This document shows positions 9,105-17,747 of a stretch of 64,000 nucleotides of DNA, piece after piece. This DNA comes from Phycisphaerae bacterium (lineage in GTDB: Bacteria; Planctomycetota; Phycisphaerae; UBA1845; Fen-1342), in contig JAJVHV010000012.1 in assembly GCA_022072445.1 (NCBI GenBank), positions 16,897 to 80,896 of the forward strand. The letters run 5' to 3'. A program made the position numbers and the translations under genes. Under the pieces are notes generated by a model. The model saw nothing but the letters and a program-made list of their open reading frames with translations, ran no database searches and was not told where the DNA came from. The stretch's first letter is position 1. Each line of letters begins with the position of its first letter.

Positions 9105-9980
9105 CTACGCCTGCGGCGAGAGCTTCCCACGCAAGCCTTCGGCCTGTTCGCGCAGGGCCGCGATACGACGGGCGGTCGGCGGATGCGTCGCGAAAAGCGT
9201 CGCCACACCCTCGCCCAGGAACGGCTCGACGATGAACAGGCTGTTGAACGACGGGTTGCTGTCGGTCGGGATGCGCTGATTGGCCGACTCGAGCCTTGCC
9301 AGCGCCGCCGCCAGCTTCAGCGGGTCGCCGCATAATTCGCCGCCATAGCTGTCCGCGGCAAATTCGCGCTGCCGCGAGATGGCGAGCTGAATGAGCGTGG
9401 CGGCGATCGGCGCGAGCACGAACGCCAGGACGGCCCCGAGCGGACCGAGCGGGTTGGAGTTCTCGCGGCTGGCGCCGCCGCCGACGTACATCGACATGTA
9501 CGCGGCGTAGCTGATGATTCCTGCGAGCGTGGCGGCGATGGTGGAGATCAGCACGTCGCGGTGCTTGATGTGAGCGATCTCATGCGCGAGCACGCCCTCG
9601 ACCTCATGCGGTGGAAAGCCGCGCAGCAGCCCCTGCGTGACGGCGACCGCCGCGTTGGCCGGATTGCGTCCGGTGGCGAACGCGTTGGGCGCCGGCTGCG
9701 GGCATACGTAGAGGCGCGGCATCGGCAGGTCGGCACGCTGCGCGAGCCGTTCGACAGTGTCATGCAGCCAGGGCGCCTCGGCGCGGGTCACCTGCTGCGC
9801 GCCCATGGTGGCGAGTGCAATCCGGTCGGAGAAGAAATAGGCGATCAGGTTGCCGACGCCGCCAAAAACGAACCCGAGTATGACGCCGGTCGGCCCGCTG
9901 ATGAAGTAGCCGATGGTCATGCAGATTCCCATCAAGCTGGCCAGCAGCACGGTCGTCTTCAGATGGTTGATCAGTCTCAC
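9105..9980 (-). CDS. htpX: HtpX-like M48 membrane metalloprotease
   Basis: This zinc endopeptidase of the cytoplasmic membrane degrades misfolded membrane proteins. The 291-aa protein has two N-terminal membrane helices (residues 8-55), the zinc motif HEIAH at about 132-136 (in EGVLAHEIAHIKHRD), two more helices at about 145-200, and a downstream FAAD region whose Glu (REFAAD) supplies the third zinc ligand. It ends with ATHPPTARRIAAL, typical of HtpX. The start is GTG at 9980, preceded by GGAGG at proper spacing. It lies divergent from the secreted M28 peptidase gene. Confidence 0.93.
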   Translation of the reverse strand: MRLINHLKTTVLLASLMGICMTIGYFISGPTGVILGFVFGGVGNLIAYFFSDRIALATMGAQQVTRAEAPWLHDTVERLAQRADLPMPRLYVCPQPAPNAFATGRNPANAAVAVTQGLLRGFPPHEVEGVLAHEIAHIKHRDVLISTIAATLAGIISYAAYMSMYVGGGASRENSNPLGPLGAVLAFVLAPIAATLIQLAISRQREFAADSYGGELCGDPLKLAAALARLESANQRIPTDSNPSFNSLFIVEPFLGEGVATLFATHPPTARRIAALREQAEGLRGKLSPQA

Positions 9981-10218
9981 GCGTACCTCCAGGTTGACGC
10001 TGGCGGCTGGGTAGATCCCGTCGCCGTGAAATCATCGTATTCACTTCGAAGGACGGTGGCGGGCGGTTCGGCCGGTTCCAAATTCCTGGAAACTAGATAA
10101 TCGACACGACATGTCCCATTTGTGGGGAAGAATGCGAACTTGCGGCGAACTGCGCCGGAAATTGCTGGGTGCGACAGGTGACATGTCACTCGCTCACTGG
10201 TCCATGGAGGTCCTCGCG

Positions 10219-11313
10219 ATGAACCCCCGATCCCGCAAACCTGGCCGCTGCATCCTGGTGCTGTTCGCCCTGTTCGCCGCGACAGCCGCGCTGGCACAAT
10301 CGACACCCGCCGGCAGCTACGCCGCCAGCCTGGTCGACGAGGCGGAGTACACGTACGTGCACAGCGAGATGCTCTACACACACGACGGCGACAACCGCGG
10401 GTATGGGGCGGAGCACAACCTGGCGCGGGCCAACATCCAGTCGCTCTTTCAGAGCTTCGGGCTGACGACGACGCTCGAGTCGTTCCGCTACAACAGCGTG
10501 ACCTATTACAACGTGGTGGGTGTGCACACCGGCACAACCGCGCCCTCGCAGGTCTACATCATCGGCGGGCACTTCGACTCCGTGAACAACCCCGGCGCTG
10601 ACGACAACGCCAGCGGCGTGGCCGGCGTGATCGAGGCGGCTCGGCTGCTGTCGCAATGGCCGTCGGACGCGACCATCCGCTTCATCGCGTTCGACCGCGA
10701 GGAACAGGGCCTGATCGGTAGCGACGCCTACGCGACCGCACACGCGGCGGACGACATTCGCGGCATGATCTCGATGGACATGATCGCCTATCGCGGAAGC
10801 AGCGGCGACCGCGCCCGCATCTACGGCCGCACAGCGTCGAATCCGCTCAAGAACGCGCTGTCCGCCGCGCTGACGTCGTACGGCGGGCTGACCGTGACGC
10901 TCGGCGGCGAGTTCGACGCCAGCGACCACGCGCCGTTCGAGTGGCAGGGCTTCGACGCCTGCTGCCTGATCGAATACGCCTGGAGCAGCAATCCAAACTA
11001 TCACACGCAGGATGACTCGGTCGACACGCCCAATTACATCAACTATCCGTACGCGGCCGACATGACGCGCGGCGTCGTCGGCTGGCTGGTGGACGCGGCG
11101 GGCGCGACGCCGGACTTTCCGCTGGGCGACTGCAACGGCGACTATTCCGTGGACGGCTTCGACGTCGATCCGTTCGTGCTGCTGTTGACCGATCCGGCGG
11201 AGTACGCGGTGCAATACCCCGAGATCGACCCGCTCATGGTCGGCGATTGCAATGTCGACGGTTCGATCAACGGATTCGACGTGGATGCGTTCGTCGCGCT
11301 GCTGGGCGCGTAG
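10219..11313 (+). CDS. Secreted M28 aminopeptidase with dockerin-like repeats
   Basis: This is a zinc peptidase exported by a signal peptide (CILVLFALFAATAALAQ, residues 11-27). The M28 catalytic domain has the expected metal and catalytic residues: GGHFDS, GADDNASG, FDREEQG, SMDMI and YHTQDD. After residue 300 come two copies of a calcium-binding-like repeat, GDCNGDYSVDGFDVDPFVLL and GDCNVDGSINGFDVDAFVAL, which resemble type I dockerin loops. The last gene of the window carries the same pair. The ATG at 10219 follows GGAGG with an 8-base spacing, so 36 in-frame codons upstream are excluded. No cohesin is visible nearby; the repeats may anchor or stabilise the enzyme rather than form a cellulosome. 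Confidence 0.9.
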   Translation: MNPRSRKPGRCILVLFALFAATAALAQSTPAGSYAASLVDEAEYTYVHSEMLYTHDGDNRGYGAEHNLARANIQSLFQSFGLTTTLESFRYNSVTYYNVVGVHTGTTAPSQVYIIGGHFDSVNNPGADDNASGVAGVIEAARLLSQWPSDATIRFIAFDREEQGLIGSDAYATAHAADDIRGMISMDMIAYRGSSGDRARIYGRTASNPLKNALSAALTSYGGLTVTLGGEFDASDHAPFEWQGFDACCLIEYAWSSNPNYHTQDDSVDTPNYINYPYAADMTRGVVGWLVDAAGATPDFPLGDCNGDYSVDGFDVDPFVLLLTDPAEYAVQYPEIDPLMVGDCNVDGSINGFDVDAFVALLGA

Positions 11314-11337
11314 CCGAAAGCACGCCCTGCGCTGATC

Positions 11338-11367
11338 GCATGCTCACGCCTGACGGCGAGAGCATGC
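11338..11367. repeat. REP-like hairpin, class II copy 2
   Basis: GCATGCTC-A-CGCC-TGAC-GGCG-A-GAGCATGC is a perfect two-stage hairpin located 25 bp after the M28 peptidase stop. It matches the copy at 3023-3052. Confidence 0.75.
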
Positions 11368-11496
11368 CACGCCGCCCAGGCCACCCAAGGCCGCATGGTT
11401 AGCGGCGTTGCATGCCACCACTTCGGGTTGCGGTCAGTTCACCGTATGATCCGCCCTCGCTCGGCGCGCCGATCGACCAGCATAGGAGAACGCCGC

Positions 11497-12285
11497 TTGA
11501 CCCCCGAACAGCGTGGCGGACTTGATCCGACGCGACGATTCGACCGCCGGGTCGACGACTACGCCCGCTACCGCCCCCGCTATCCGTCGGCGCTCATTGA
11601 CCACATCGTCGCCACCGGCCGCCTTCACCCCGGATCTGCGGTCGCCGACGTGGGCAGCGGGACCGGAATCTCCGTGCGGCTGCTGCTGGAGCGCGGGCTG
11701 CACGTCCTTGGCGTCGAGCCGAACGCGAGCATGCGCCAGGCGGCCGAGGCCGCATTCGCGGAAGACCCGAGATTCACCAGCGTCGACGGCCGGGCCGAGG
11801 CGACAGCGCTGCCCGACGCCAGCGTCGACGCGATCGTCGCCGCACAGGCCTTTCACTGGTTCGACCCGCCCGCCGCCCGCCGTGAGTTCGCCCGCATTTT
11901 GCGGCCGGGCGGCCGCGTGTTCTTGATCTGGAACGACCGGCAGACGGATTCGACGGAGTTTCTGCGGGCGTACGAGGCGCTGTTGCGCCGCCATTGCCCC
12001 GACTACGCCCTGGTGACCAGCGAGCATGCCGCCGAGCAGAGCATCGCGCAGTTCTTCGCGCCGCAGACGGTGCAGCGCTGGGTCGGCCCGTACGAGCAGC
12101 AGCTTGACTGGGAAGCGCTGTGCGGGCGGCTGCGCTCGTCGTCCTACGTCCCGGCGGCCGGCGTGGCGCGCGACGAGCTGTTCGCGGCGATGCGCGAAGC
12201 TTTCGAGCGTTGCGCGCAGGAAGGTTGCATCCGCCTCATCTATGACACGAAGTGCTTCGACGGCGAGTTGCTCGCGCTCCGGTGA
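11497..12285 (+). CDS. Class I SAM-dependent methyltransferase
   Basis: The 262-aa protein matches the small methyltransferase-11 group that acts on unknown small molecules. Residues 15-25 contain FDRRVDDYARYRPRYP, typical of this family. Motif I is VADVGSGTGISVRLL, followed by the acidic GVEPNASM, and the SAM-pocket segment VAAQAFHWFDPPAA comes later. I choose TTG at 11497 because AGGAG lies 8 bases upstream and protein homology begins just after it. An in-frame ATG at 11446 is the alternative and would add 17 residues. The gene follows the M28 peptidase after a REP-like hairpin and precedes a divergently unrelated regulator. Confidence 0.87.
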   Translation: MTPEQRGGLDPTRRFDRRVDDYARYRPRYPSALIDHIVATGRLHPGSAVADVGSGTGISVRLLLERGLHVLGVEPNASMRQAAEAAFAEDPRFTSVDGRAEATALPDASVDAIVAAQAFHWFDPPAARREFARILRPGGRVFLIWNDRQTDSTEFLRAYEALLRRHCPDYALVTSEHAAEQSIAQFFAPQTVQRWVGPYEQQLDWEALCGRLRSSSYVPAAGVARDELFAAMREAFERCAQEGCIRLIYDTKCFDGELLALR

Positions 12286-12372
12286 GAGGCGCTGACCGCG
12301 CACCGGCCACGCCGAATTCCGCGGCGGCAGTGCCGAAGCGCGCGGCGCTTGCGGAGGCGGCGCGGATCGGGC

Positions 12373-12378
12373 GATAAT
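12373..12378 (+). promoter_or_regulatory. -10-like element before the GbsR-family gene
   Basis: GATAAT lies 29 bp before the ATG at 12408; no clear -35 is seen. Confidence 0.3.
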
Positions 12379-12407
12379 TCCTGTCATTGCAGAAAGGACA
12401 GGAACAC

Positions 12408-13019
12408 ATGCCGATGTCGCCGGTCGTTCAGAAGTTCGTGCTGCACTGGGGCGAGATGGGCACGCGCTGGGGGATCAACCGCACGGTGGCGCAGATTCAC
12501 GCGCTGCTCTATCTTTCGCCGGAGCCGCTCAACGCCGAGGAGATGGCCGAGACGCTTTCAGTGGCCCGCTCGAACGTGAGCAACAGCCTGCGCGAGCTTC
12601 AGGGCTGGGGCATCGTCCGCGTGGTTCACAAAATGGGCGACCGGCGCGACCACTTCGAGAGCATGCAAGACGTGTGGGAGATGTTCGTGCGCATCCTCGA
12701 CGAACGAAAACGCCGCGAGATCGACCCTACGCTCGCCGTTCTGCGTGAAGCCGTCGCCGACGCGCGGCCGGCCCGCGCCGGCTCCGACGCCCCCAAGCCG
12801 CGGCGCGGGGCCGAGCGCCCGCCGCCGGCGGCTGGAGAGAGTGCCGGCCGGCCGCGTGGCGGGGCCGACGCGCACGTCCAGGCGCGCCTGGCCGCCATGC
12901 TCGATTTCTTCGAGCAGATGAACGAGATGTATGGCAACATGCGCGGCATGCCGATCGAGGCGCTGATGAAGATGGCGCGGCTGAGCGACAAGCTCCGCAA
13001 GCTGCTCGGCGCCGGCTGA
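12408..13019 (+). CDS. GbsR/MarR-family transcriptional regulator
   Basis: The 203-aa protein has an N-terminal winged helix-turn-helix of the GbsR type: HWGEMGTRWGINRTVAQIHA, then the recognition region LNAEEMAETLSVARSNVSNSL and the wing KMGDRRDHFES. Residues 115-155 form a Pro/Arg/Ala-rich linker that looks like an insertion, and the last 45 residues form a helical dimerisation-like segment. Relatives repress osmolyte or efflux genes, but the target here cannot be told. The start is the ATG with AAGGA 9 bases upstream. The AMP-binding gene begins 17 bp downstream, though that gene has its own -10 element. Confidence 0.88.
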   Translation: MPMSPVVQKFVLHWGEMGTRWGINRTVAQIHALLYLSPEPLNAEEMAETLSVARSNVSNSLRELQGWGIVRVVHKMGDRRDHFESMQDVWEMFVRILDERKRREIDPTLAVLREAVADARPARAGSDAPKPRRGAERPPPAAGESAGRPRGGADAHVQARLAAMLDFFEQMNEMYGNMRGMPIEALMKMARLSDKLRKLLGAG

Positions 13020-13024
13020 CCCGC

Positions 13025-13030
13025 TACAAT
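13025..13030 (+). promoter_or_regulatory. -10 element abutting the AMP-binding gene (leaderless candidate)
   Basis: TACAAT is separated by six bases (CCCGGC) from the ATG at 13037. There is no Shine-Dalgarno in between. Confidence 0.5.
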
Positions 13031-13036
13031 CCCGGC

Positions 13037-14143
13037 ATGACCGCACAGGACATTCGACAAGCGCGCGGCCCGGCATCGGCCGAAGCCGTCCGCGCGGCGC
13101 GCGAGGCGCTCGACGCACACGTCCGCGCGACCGTCGCGTGGCATTTCGACCCGCAGACCGGCTGCCCGTTCTGGCTGGAACGCGCGACGACGCTGGGCTT
13201 CGATCCGCGGCGCGAGATCCGCGGCTACGCCGACCTGGCACGCTTCGGCCACTTCGAGGACGAGTGGCTGCGCGGCGGGCCCGTGCGGCGCTGGGTGCCG
13301 CGCGCGTATGCCGACCGGCCGATCAGCGTTTTCGAGACCGGCGGGAGCACCGGCGTGCCCAAGTCGCGCGTCAACTACGAGGATTTCCGGCTGGATTACG
13401 AGGCCTTTTCGCTCACGCTTTCCGAATCCGGCTTTCCGCGCGGCGCCAACTGGCTGATGGTTGGGCCGACCGGCCCGCGCCGGCTGCGCCTGGCCATCGA
13501 GCATCTCGCGCAGCACCGCGGCGGCATCTGCTTTCTGGTCGATCTCGATCCGCGCTGGGTCATCAAGCTCATCAAGAAACGCTGGATCGAGCACCTCGGG
13601 GCCTACAAGGACCACGTCATCGACCAGGCCATCACCATCCTGCGCGCCAAGCACGACATCCGCTGCCTGTTCATCACGCCCAAGCTGCTCGAAGCACTGT
13701 GCGAGAAGGTCTCGCTCGGCGAGTTCCGCATTCGCGGCGTCTTCTGCGGCGGGACGGAGATTACGCCGCAGTTCTGCCGCTTCGCGACGGAGGAGCTGCT
13801 GGAGGGCGCGGAATTTGTGCCGACGTATGGCAACACGCTGATGGGGCTGGCGTGCCACAAGCCGCTGTCGAGCGAGGATGGCTACAAGGTGGCGTATTAC
13901 GCGCCGCAGCCGCGAGCGGTGGTGGAAGTGGTCGATCCGAACGATCCGGAGCGCGTCGTTCCCGACGGCGCGACGGGCCGCGTCATGCTCACGACGCTGA
14001 CGCGCGAACTCTTCATGCCGCGCTTTCTCGAACGCGACGAGGGCGAGCGCGAGCCGCCGTGCGGGCTTTATCCGTGGTACGGCGTCAGCGGCGTGCGGCC
14101 GTTCGGCGGGTTGAGTGAGAGTGTGACGGAAGGCGTTTATTAG
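13037..14143 (+). CDS. AMP-binding (PaaK/ANL-like) adenylate-forming enzyme
   Basis: The 368-aa protein resembles the phenylacetate-CoA ligase branch of the ANL superfamily, which activates carboxylates as acyl-AMP. The P-loop-like motif is FETGGSTGVPKSRVN near residue 98, followed by VFCGGTEI near 236 and the aromatic/acid stretch VPTYGNTLMG near 262. At 368 residues it is shorter than standard 430-aa PaaK proteins, so the mobile C-terminal domain is reduced or missing. The second half-reaction (CoA or another acceptor) is therefore uncertain. It sits just behind a GbsR-family regulator that may control it. The carboxylate substrate is unknown. Confidence 0.75.
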   Translation: MTAQDIRQARGPASAEAVRAAREALDAHVRATVAWHFDPQTGCPFWLERATTLGFDPRREIRGYADLARFGHFEDEWLRGGPVRRWVPRAYADRPISVFETGGSTGVPKSRVNYEDFRLDYEAFSLTLSESGFPRGANWLMVGPTGPRRLRLAIEHLAQHRGGICFLVDLDPRWVIKLIKKRWIEHLGAYKDHVIDQAITILRAKHDIRCLFITPKLLEALCEKVSLGEFRIRGVFCGGTEITPQFCRFATEELLEGAEFVPTYGNTLMGLACHKPLSSEDGYKVAYYAPQPRAVVEVVDPNDPERVVPDGATGRVMLTTLTRELFMPRFLERDEGEREPPCGLYPWYGVSGVRPFGGLSESVTEGVY

Positions 14144-14329
14144 AGTGCCTATCCGAACCCCGCACGCGAGTGCGGGGCGGCTGCCATAACGGCAATGCAG
14201 AATGAAGAATGCAGAACGCCCGCGAACGGCGGGGAGTGCATCCGAGGGCGCCCGCGAACGGCGGGGAGTGCAGCCGAGGGCGGCTGCTCTCCACCGGTCT
14301 CAACGCGCGACCCATCGCCAATGTGAACG
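14144..14329. repeat. REP-like hairpin and 32-bp direct repeat
   Basis: This spacer holds a perfect hairpin, CCCCGCAC-GCGA-GTGCGGGG (14158-14177), preceded by CCGAA as in the other class I REP-like elements. Two tandem 32-bp copies follow at 14217-14248 and 14249-14280, identical except for one base and beginning CGCCCGCGAACGGCGGGG. The hairpin is 14 bp after a stop codon and could also aid termination. Confidence 0.8.
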
Positions 14330-16240
14330 GTGAGAAGTAGAATCGCCCGCGTGACACGGTTCGGCCTTCGCATGCTTCTCGCTGGTGGCGCGCTGCTTGC
14401 AGCATTGTGCGCGGCGAGCTGCGCTGGCCGAGGCGAGCGCTACGCCGCTTCGTCGGGCCGCCTGCCGGATTCGGGCTCCCCGGCCGTCGCGCTGGGGAAC
14501 CTGCGCGTCGGCAGCGACCCTTCGCCCGGACAGGTTGAGCTGGTGCGCTTCCTCTTCGGGGAAGAGCCCGACCCGACGCTGGGTCTGATCAAGCCGGTCG
14601 ACGTCGCGCTGTTTGGCGATCAGGTTCTGGCCTGCGACGCCGCACTGCTGGGTATTCTGCGTGCTGACACGCGGGCGGGGTATCAAGCGCTGCCGATCGC
14701 TGAAACGCCACGCCTCCCTGCGGCGCTGGCAGTGCACGGAGATTCGGTGTTGCTGGCGGACGCCGCGGGCGCCGTGCTGCGTTTCGACGCGCGCGGCGGG
14801 CTGCGGCAGCGCTACGCACTTCCGGCCGATACGCGGCCCTTCCGACCGTCGGGTCTGCTGGTGCTGGACGACGAGCTGTGGATTGCCAACGCCGCTGCGC
14901 ACACGCTGGAAATCTTCGGCCTGGAGCGCGGCGAGCTGCGCCGCTCGATCGGCGGACGGGGCAGCGGCCCGGGACGCTTCGCCGTCCCGGTCGGACTGGC
15001 GGCGACGCCCGAGGGGCAAGTGTGCGCCGTGGACATGCTGGGATGCCGCGTCGAGGTCTTCGATCGCGCCGGCGTCTGGCAGCGCGACATCGGCGGACCG
15101 GGCGACCGGCTGGGCCGCTTTGGCCGCCCGCGCGACGTCGCCGTCGGCCCGGACGGAGTCGTTTTCGTCAGCGACGCCGCCTCGCAGCGCGTGCACGCCT
15201 TTTCGCCAGCCGGAACGCCGCTGGCAATGTTCGGCGGACCCGAGGATGGCGACGATGCGCTGGTGTTGCCGGGCGGGCTGGCGATCGCGGCGTGCGGGGT
15301 GGCGGCCGAGCGCGCTGCGCCGCCCGGCTTCGAGCCGCGGTACTGCGTGCTCGTGGCCGAGCAGATTGCGCGACCCGGTATTCGCGTCTTTGCCTGGCGC
15401 GGCCCGCAGGGCGATGACCCGCGCAGCAGCAGTGTGGCCGCGACGCGTCCGCCGCCGACGGTGGCGAATCCGCACTGGACGGCGGATGGCTGCGGTTCGT
15501 GCCACGAGACGCGTGACGGTGTGATTCTGCCGATTGAGCCGCGCGGAGTCGATGCGCTGTGCTTGAAGTGCCACGACGGCGAGCAGGCGATCGATGAGCC
15601 ACATCCGATTGGCCGCCCCGCGGCCGGCTCGCGCACGCAGGCGCCGCCGGACTGGCCGCTGATCGACGGGCGGCTGACCTGCCTCACCTGTCACGACATC
15701 CGGCGGCACTGCGACGCGGCGGCGATTCGCCCGATGCAGAACAGCGCCCTGGTTCGCGGCTTCGACGCTCAGGCTCCGACCAGGAGCTGCACGCAGTGCC
15801 ACACAGCGGAGCTGTGGCGGATCAATCCGCACCGCGCGCAATCCAGCGAGGCGCTCGACCGCGCCGCCTGCACGTTCTGCCACACACACGCCACCGAGCT
15901 CGACCGAAGCGGCGTTCGCCGCGGCGACGCGCGGCTGCGCGATTCGAGCTCGGGCCTGTGCCTGACTTGCCACACGATGCACGCCGACCCCGCGCCGCGC
16001 GGGCACCTGGGCGCCGAGCTGACCAGCGCGGTGCAGGCGGCCCTCGAGCGGCCGGGCAGCGCCGGGCGCCTGCCGATGAGCGACGAGCGCGTCACGTGCT
16101 TTTCGTGCCACAATCCGCACGCGGCGGAGACGTTTCCCGCCGGCACACCGCTGGCAATCCGCTCGGACCGGCCGGAAGATGCGAAGAAGTCGCTTCGCGC
16201 CGCGCACATCGAGCTCTGCCTGCACTGCCACCCGAGATGA
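14330..16240 (+). CDS. NHL-propeller/octahaem cytochrome c lipoprotein
   Basis: The 636-aa exported protein joins two modules. After an N-terminal hydrophobic signal ending in a lipobox-like LCAASC (near residues 26-31), residues about 75-330 form NHL-type propeller blades (for example GRFGRPRDVAVGPDGVVFVSD). From about residue 380 to the C-terminus there are eight CXXCH haem sites: CGSCH, CLKCH, CLTCH, CTQCH, CTFCH, CLTCH, CFSCH and CLHCH. It should be a periplasmic or cell-surface electron carrier. The next gene, 19 bp downstream, encodes a seven-haem partner. The start is uncertain: GTG at 14330 is used, with GTG 14351 and ATG 14372 as alternatives; a TAGAAT hexamer lies at 14338-14343. 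Confidence 0.85.
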   Translation: MRSRIARVTRFGLRMLLAGGALLAALCAASCAGRGERYAASSGRLPDSGSPAVALGNLRVGSDPSPGQVELVRFLFGEEPDPTLGLIKPVDVALFGDQVLACDAALLGILRADTRAGYQALPIAETPRLPAALAVHGDSVLLADAAGAVLRFDARGGLRQRYALPADTRPFRPSGLLVLDDELWIANAAAHTLEIFGLERGELRRSIGGRGSGPGRFAVPVGLAATPEGQVCAVDMLGCRVEVFDRAGVWQRDIGGPGDRLGRFGRPRDVAVGPDGVVFVSDAASQRVHAFSPAGTPLAMFGGPEDGDDALVLPGGLAIAACGVAAERAAPPGFEPRYCVLVAEQIARPGIRVFAWRGPQGDDPRSSSVAATRPPPTVANPHWTADGCGSCHETRDGVILPIEPRGVDALCLKCHDGEQAIDEPHPIGRPAAGSRTQAPPDWPLIDGRLTCLTCHDIRRHCDAAAIRPMQNSALVRGFDAQAPTRSCTQCHTAELWRINPHRAQSSEALDRAACTFCHTHATELDRSGVRRGDARLRDSSSGLCLTCHTMHADPAPRGHLGAELTSAVQAALERPGSAGRLPMSDERVTCFSCHNPHAAETFPAGTPLAIRSDRPEDAKKSLRAAHIELCLHCHPR

Positions 16241-16259
16241 AAGGCTCGCCCGCCTGATC

Positions 16260-17594
16260 ATGCGACGACCGCAATCATCGACTCTGCTGGATCCGCAAGC
16301 CGCCCGTCGTTCAACCCACGGTGGACGTTGCGGTACGCTCACCGCCCTGCTCGTGCCGCTGCTGGCACTATTCGCCGGCTGCCCGGCCGACGACAACCAG
16401 CGCGACCAGCCCTACGCGAATCAGTCCGACAAGAGCAACGGCGGCGCGGCCCTGATCGGGGCCAGCGCCTGTCGGCAGTGTCATGCCGACATCGCCGAAG
16501 TGCTCGCGACACATCCGCACACCTCGGCGCTTTCCGCCGTCTCGGGCGCCGCGCCCGAGCTGGCGATCGGGCCGGGCGTGCCCGATCCGCCGGCGGGCTT
16601 CGAATGGTCCGACATCGCGTACCTGATCGGCGGGACCGCCCGCCGCGCGCTGTTCGTCGGATCGGACGGCTTCGTGCTGACCAGCGGTGCGACGGGAGTG
16701 GACACGCAGTACAACCTGGCATTCGGCCCGAACGGCACGCCGGCCGGATTTGTCCCATTCGTTTCGGACTCGGCCGAGCCGCTGGCGCTGGAATTCGAGG
16801 ACTTCAGCCACCGCACGACGGGTCCGGTAGAGTTCGACCCCGGCGCGCCGCGGAATCAGGACAGCCGCCGCGGAATTCTCGGCACGTGGAGCGAGCCCGG
16901 CGTGCAGTGCGAGGCTTGCCACGGACCCGGCGGAGCGCACTTCCGCACCGTCAATCGCGAGGTCGAGATTCACACCGACCGCATCTTCGTCGACAGCAGC
17001 GGCAGGCAGACTTGCGTTGGCTGCCACAGTCGGCCATTTGGCAGCGGCGGCACCACCATCCTGGCGGAGGGTGGGTTCGTTCGCGACCAGCAGCAGGCGT
17101 CGGAGCTGAAAGCGAGCGGCGGGCACGCCGCGTTCGCCTGCACGATCTGCCACGACCCGCATCGCTCGCTCGTGCAGGGCGAGACCGGGCTGCGAAACAC
17201 GTGCACGGTCTGTCACACCGACGTAACCATGGGCGGGCATCGCGGCAAGGTCTATCGCCGCAGCAGCGACGGCTACACCGAGGCGCTGGCGTGCGAGAGC
17301 TGTCACATGCCGTACGCGACGCTCTCAGCGGGCAGCGCCGGGCCGTCGGTCGTGCCGGCGGGGCGGATCGGCGACGTTCGCACGCATATTTTCCGCGTGA
17401 GCGCCGAGCCCGACGCCGACTTCCGCGCGTTTCTGACCGACGATCAGGCGGCCGTGCGGCTCGACGCGCAGGGTCGGGCCGCGGTGACGGTCGATTACGT
17501 GTGCCTGCGGTGTCATAACGGCGGCGGCGTGTTCGTGCTGACCGCGTCGCGGGCCGCGGAGATCGCGCCGCACGTGCACGATTTTCCGGAATAG
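16260..17594 (+). CDS. Heptahaem c-type cytochrome lipoprotein
   Basis: The 444-aa protein begins with a signal ending in a lipobox (LLALFAGC, near residue 40) and should be anchored outside the cytoplasmic membrane. It contains seven CXXCH sites: CRQCH, CEACH, CVGCH, CTICH, CTVCH, CESCH and CLRCH. The layout, with CEACHGPGGAH in the middle and CESCHMPYA near the end, is like the multihaem cytochrome c554/nitrite-reductase-related families, but the catalytic Lys or Tyr/His set of a known reductase is not evident. It lies 19 bp after the octahaem gene and is probably its electron-transfer partner. The ATG at 16260 gives the signal peptide directly; upstream in-frame codons overlap the preceding gene. 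Confidence 0.87.
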   Translation: MRRPQSSTLLDPQAARRSTHGGRCGTLTALLVPLLALFAGCPADDNQRDQPYANQSDKSNGGAALIGASACRQCHADIAEVLATHPHTSALSAVSGAAPELAIGPGVPDPPAGFEWSDIAYLIGGTARRALFVGSDGFVLTSGATGVDTQYNLAFGPNGTPAGFVPFVSDSAEPLALEFEDFSHRTTGPVEFDPGAPRNQDSRRGILGTWSEPGVQCEACHGPGGAHFRTVNREVEIHTDRIFVDSSGRQTCVGCHSRPFGSGGTTILAEGGFVRDQQQASELKASGGHAAFACTICHDPHRSLVQGETGLRNTCTVCHTDVTMGGHRGKVYRRSSDGYTEALACESCHMPYATLSAGSAGPSVVPAGRIGDVRTHIFRVSAEPDADFRAFLTDDQAAVRLDAQGRAAVTVDYVCLRCHNGGGVFVLTASRAAEIAPHVHDFPE

Positions 17595-17747
17595 GTGCGC
17601 TGCCGCGCTTTATGACCCGTTCGCCCGCGGCGCGTTGGGCGCGTCGAGGGCGGCAGGTTTCGCTGTGCTTAACCCGCCCTACCGGTTCCGCATGACCGGC
17701 GCAATCGCCGTCATTTCCCGTGCGCGGATGAGCGCGCGAATGGCGCT

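Noticed and set aside
14300-16396. 698-codon minus-strand frame opposite the octahaem gene
   Set aside because: The plus strand has eight CXXCH motifs and a signal peptide; the antisense frame has none.
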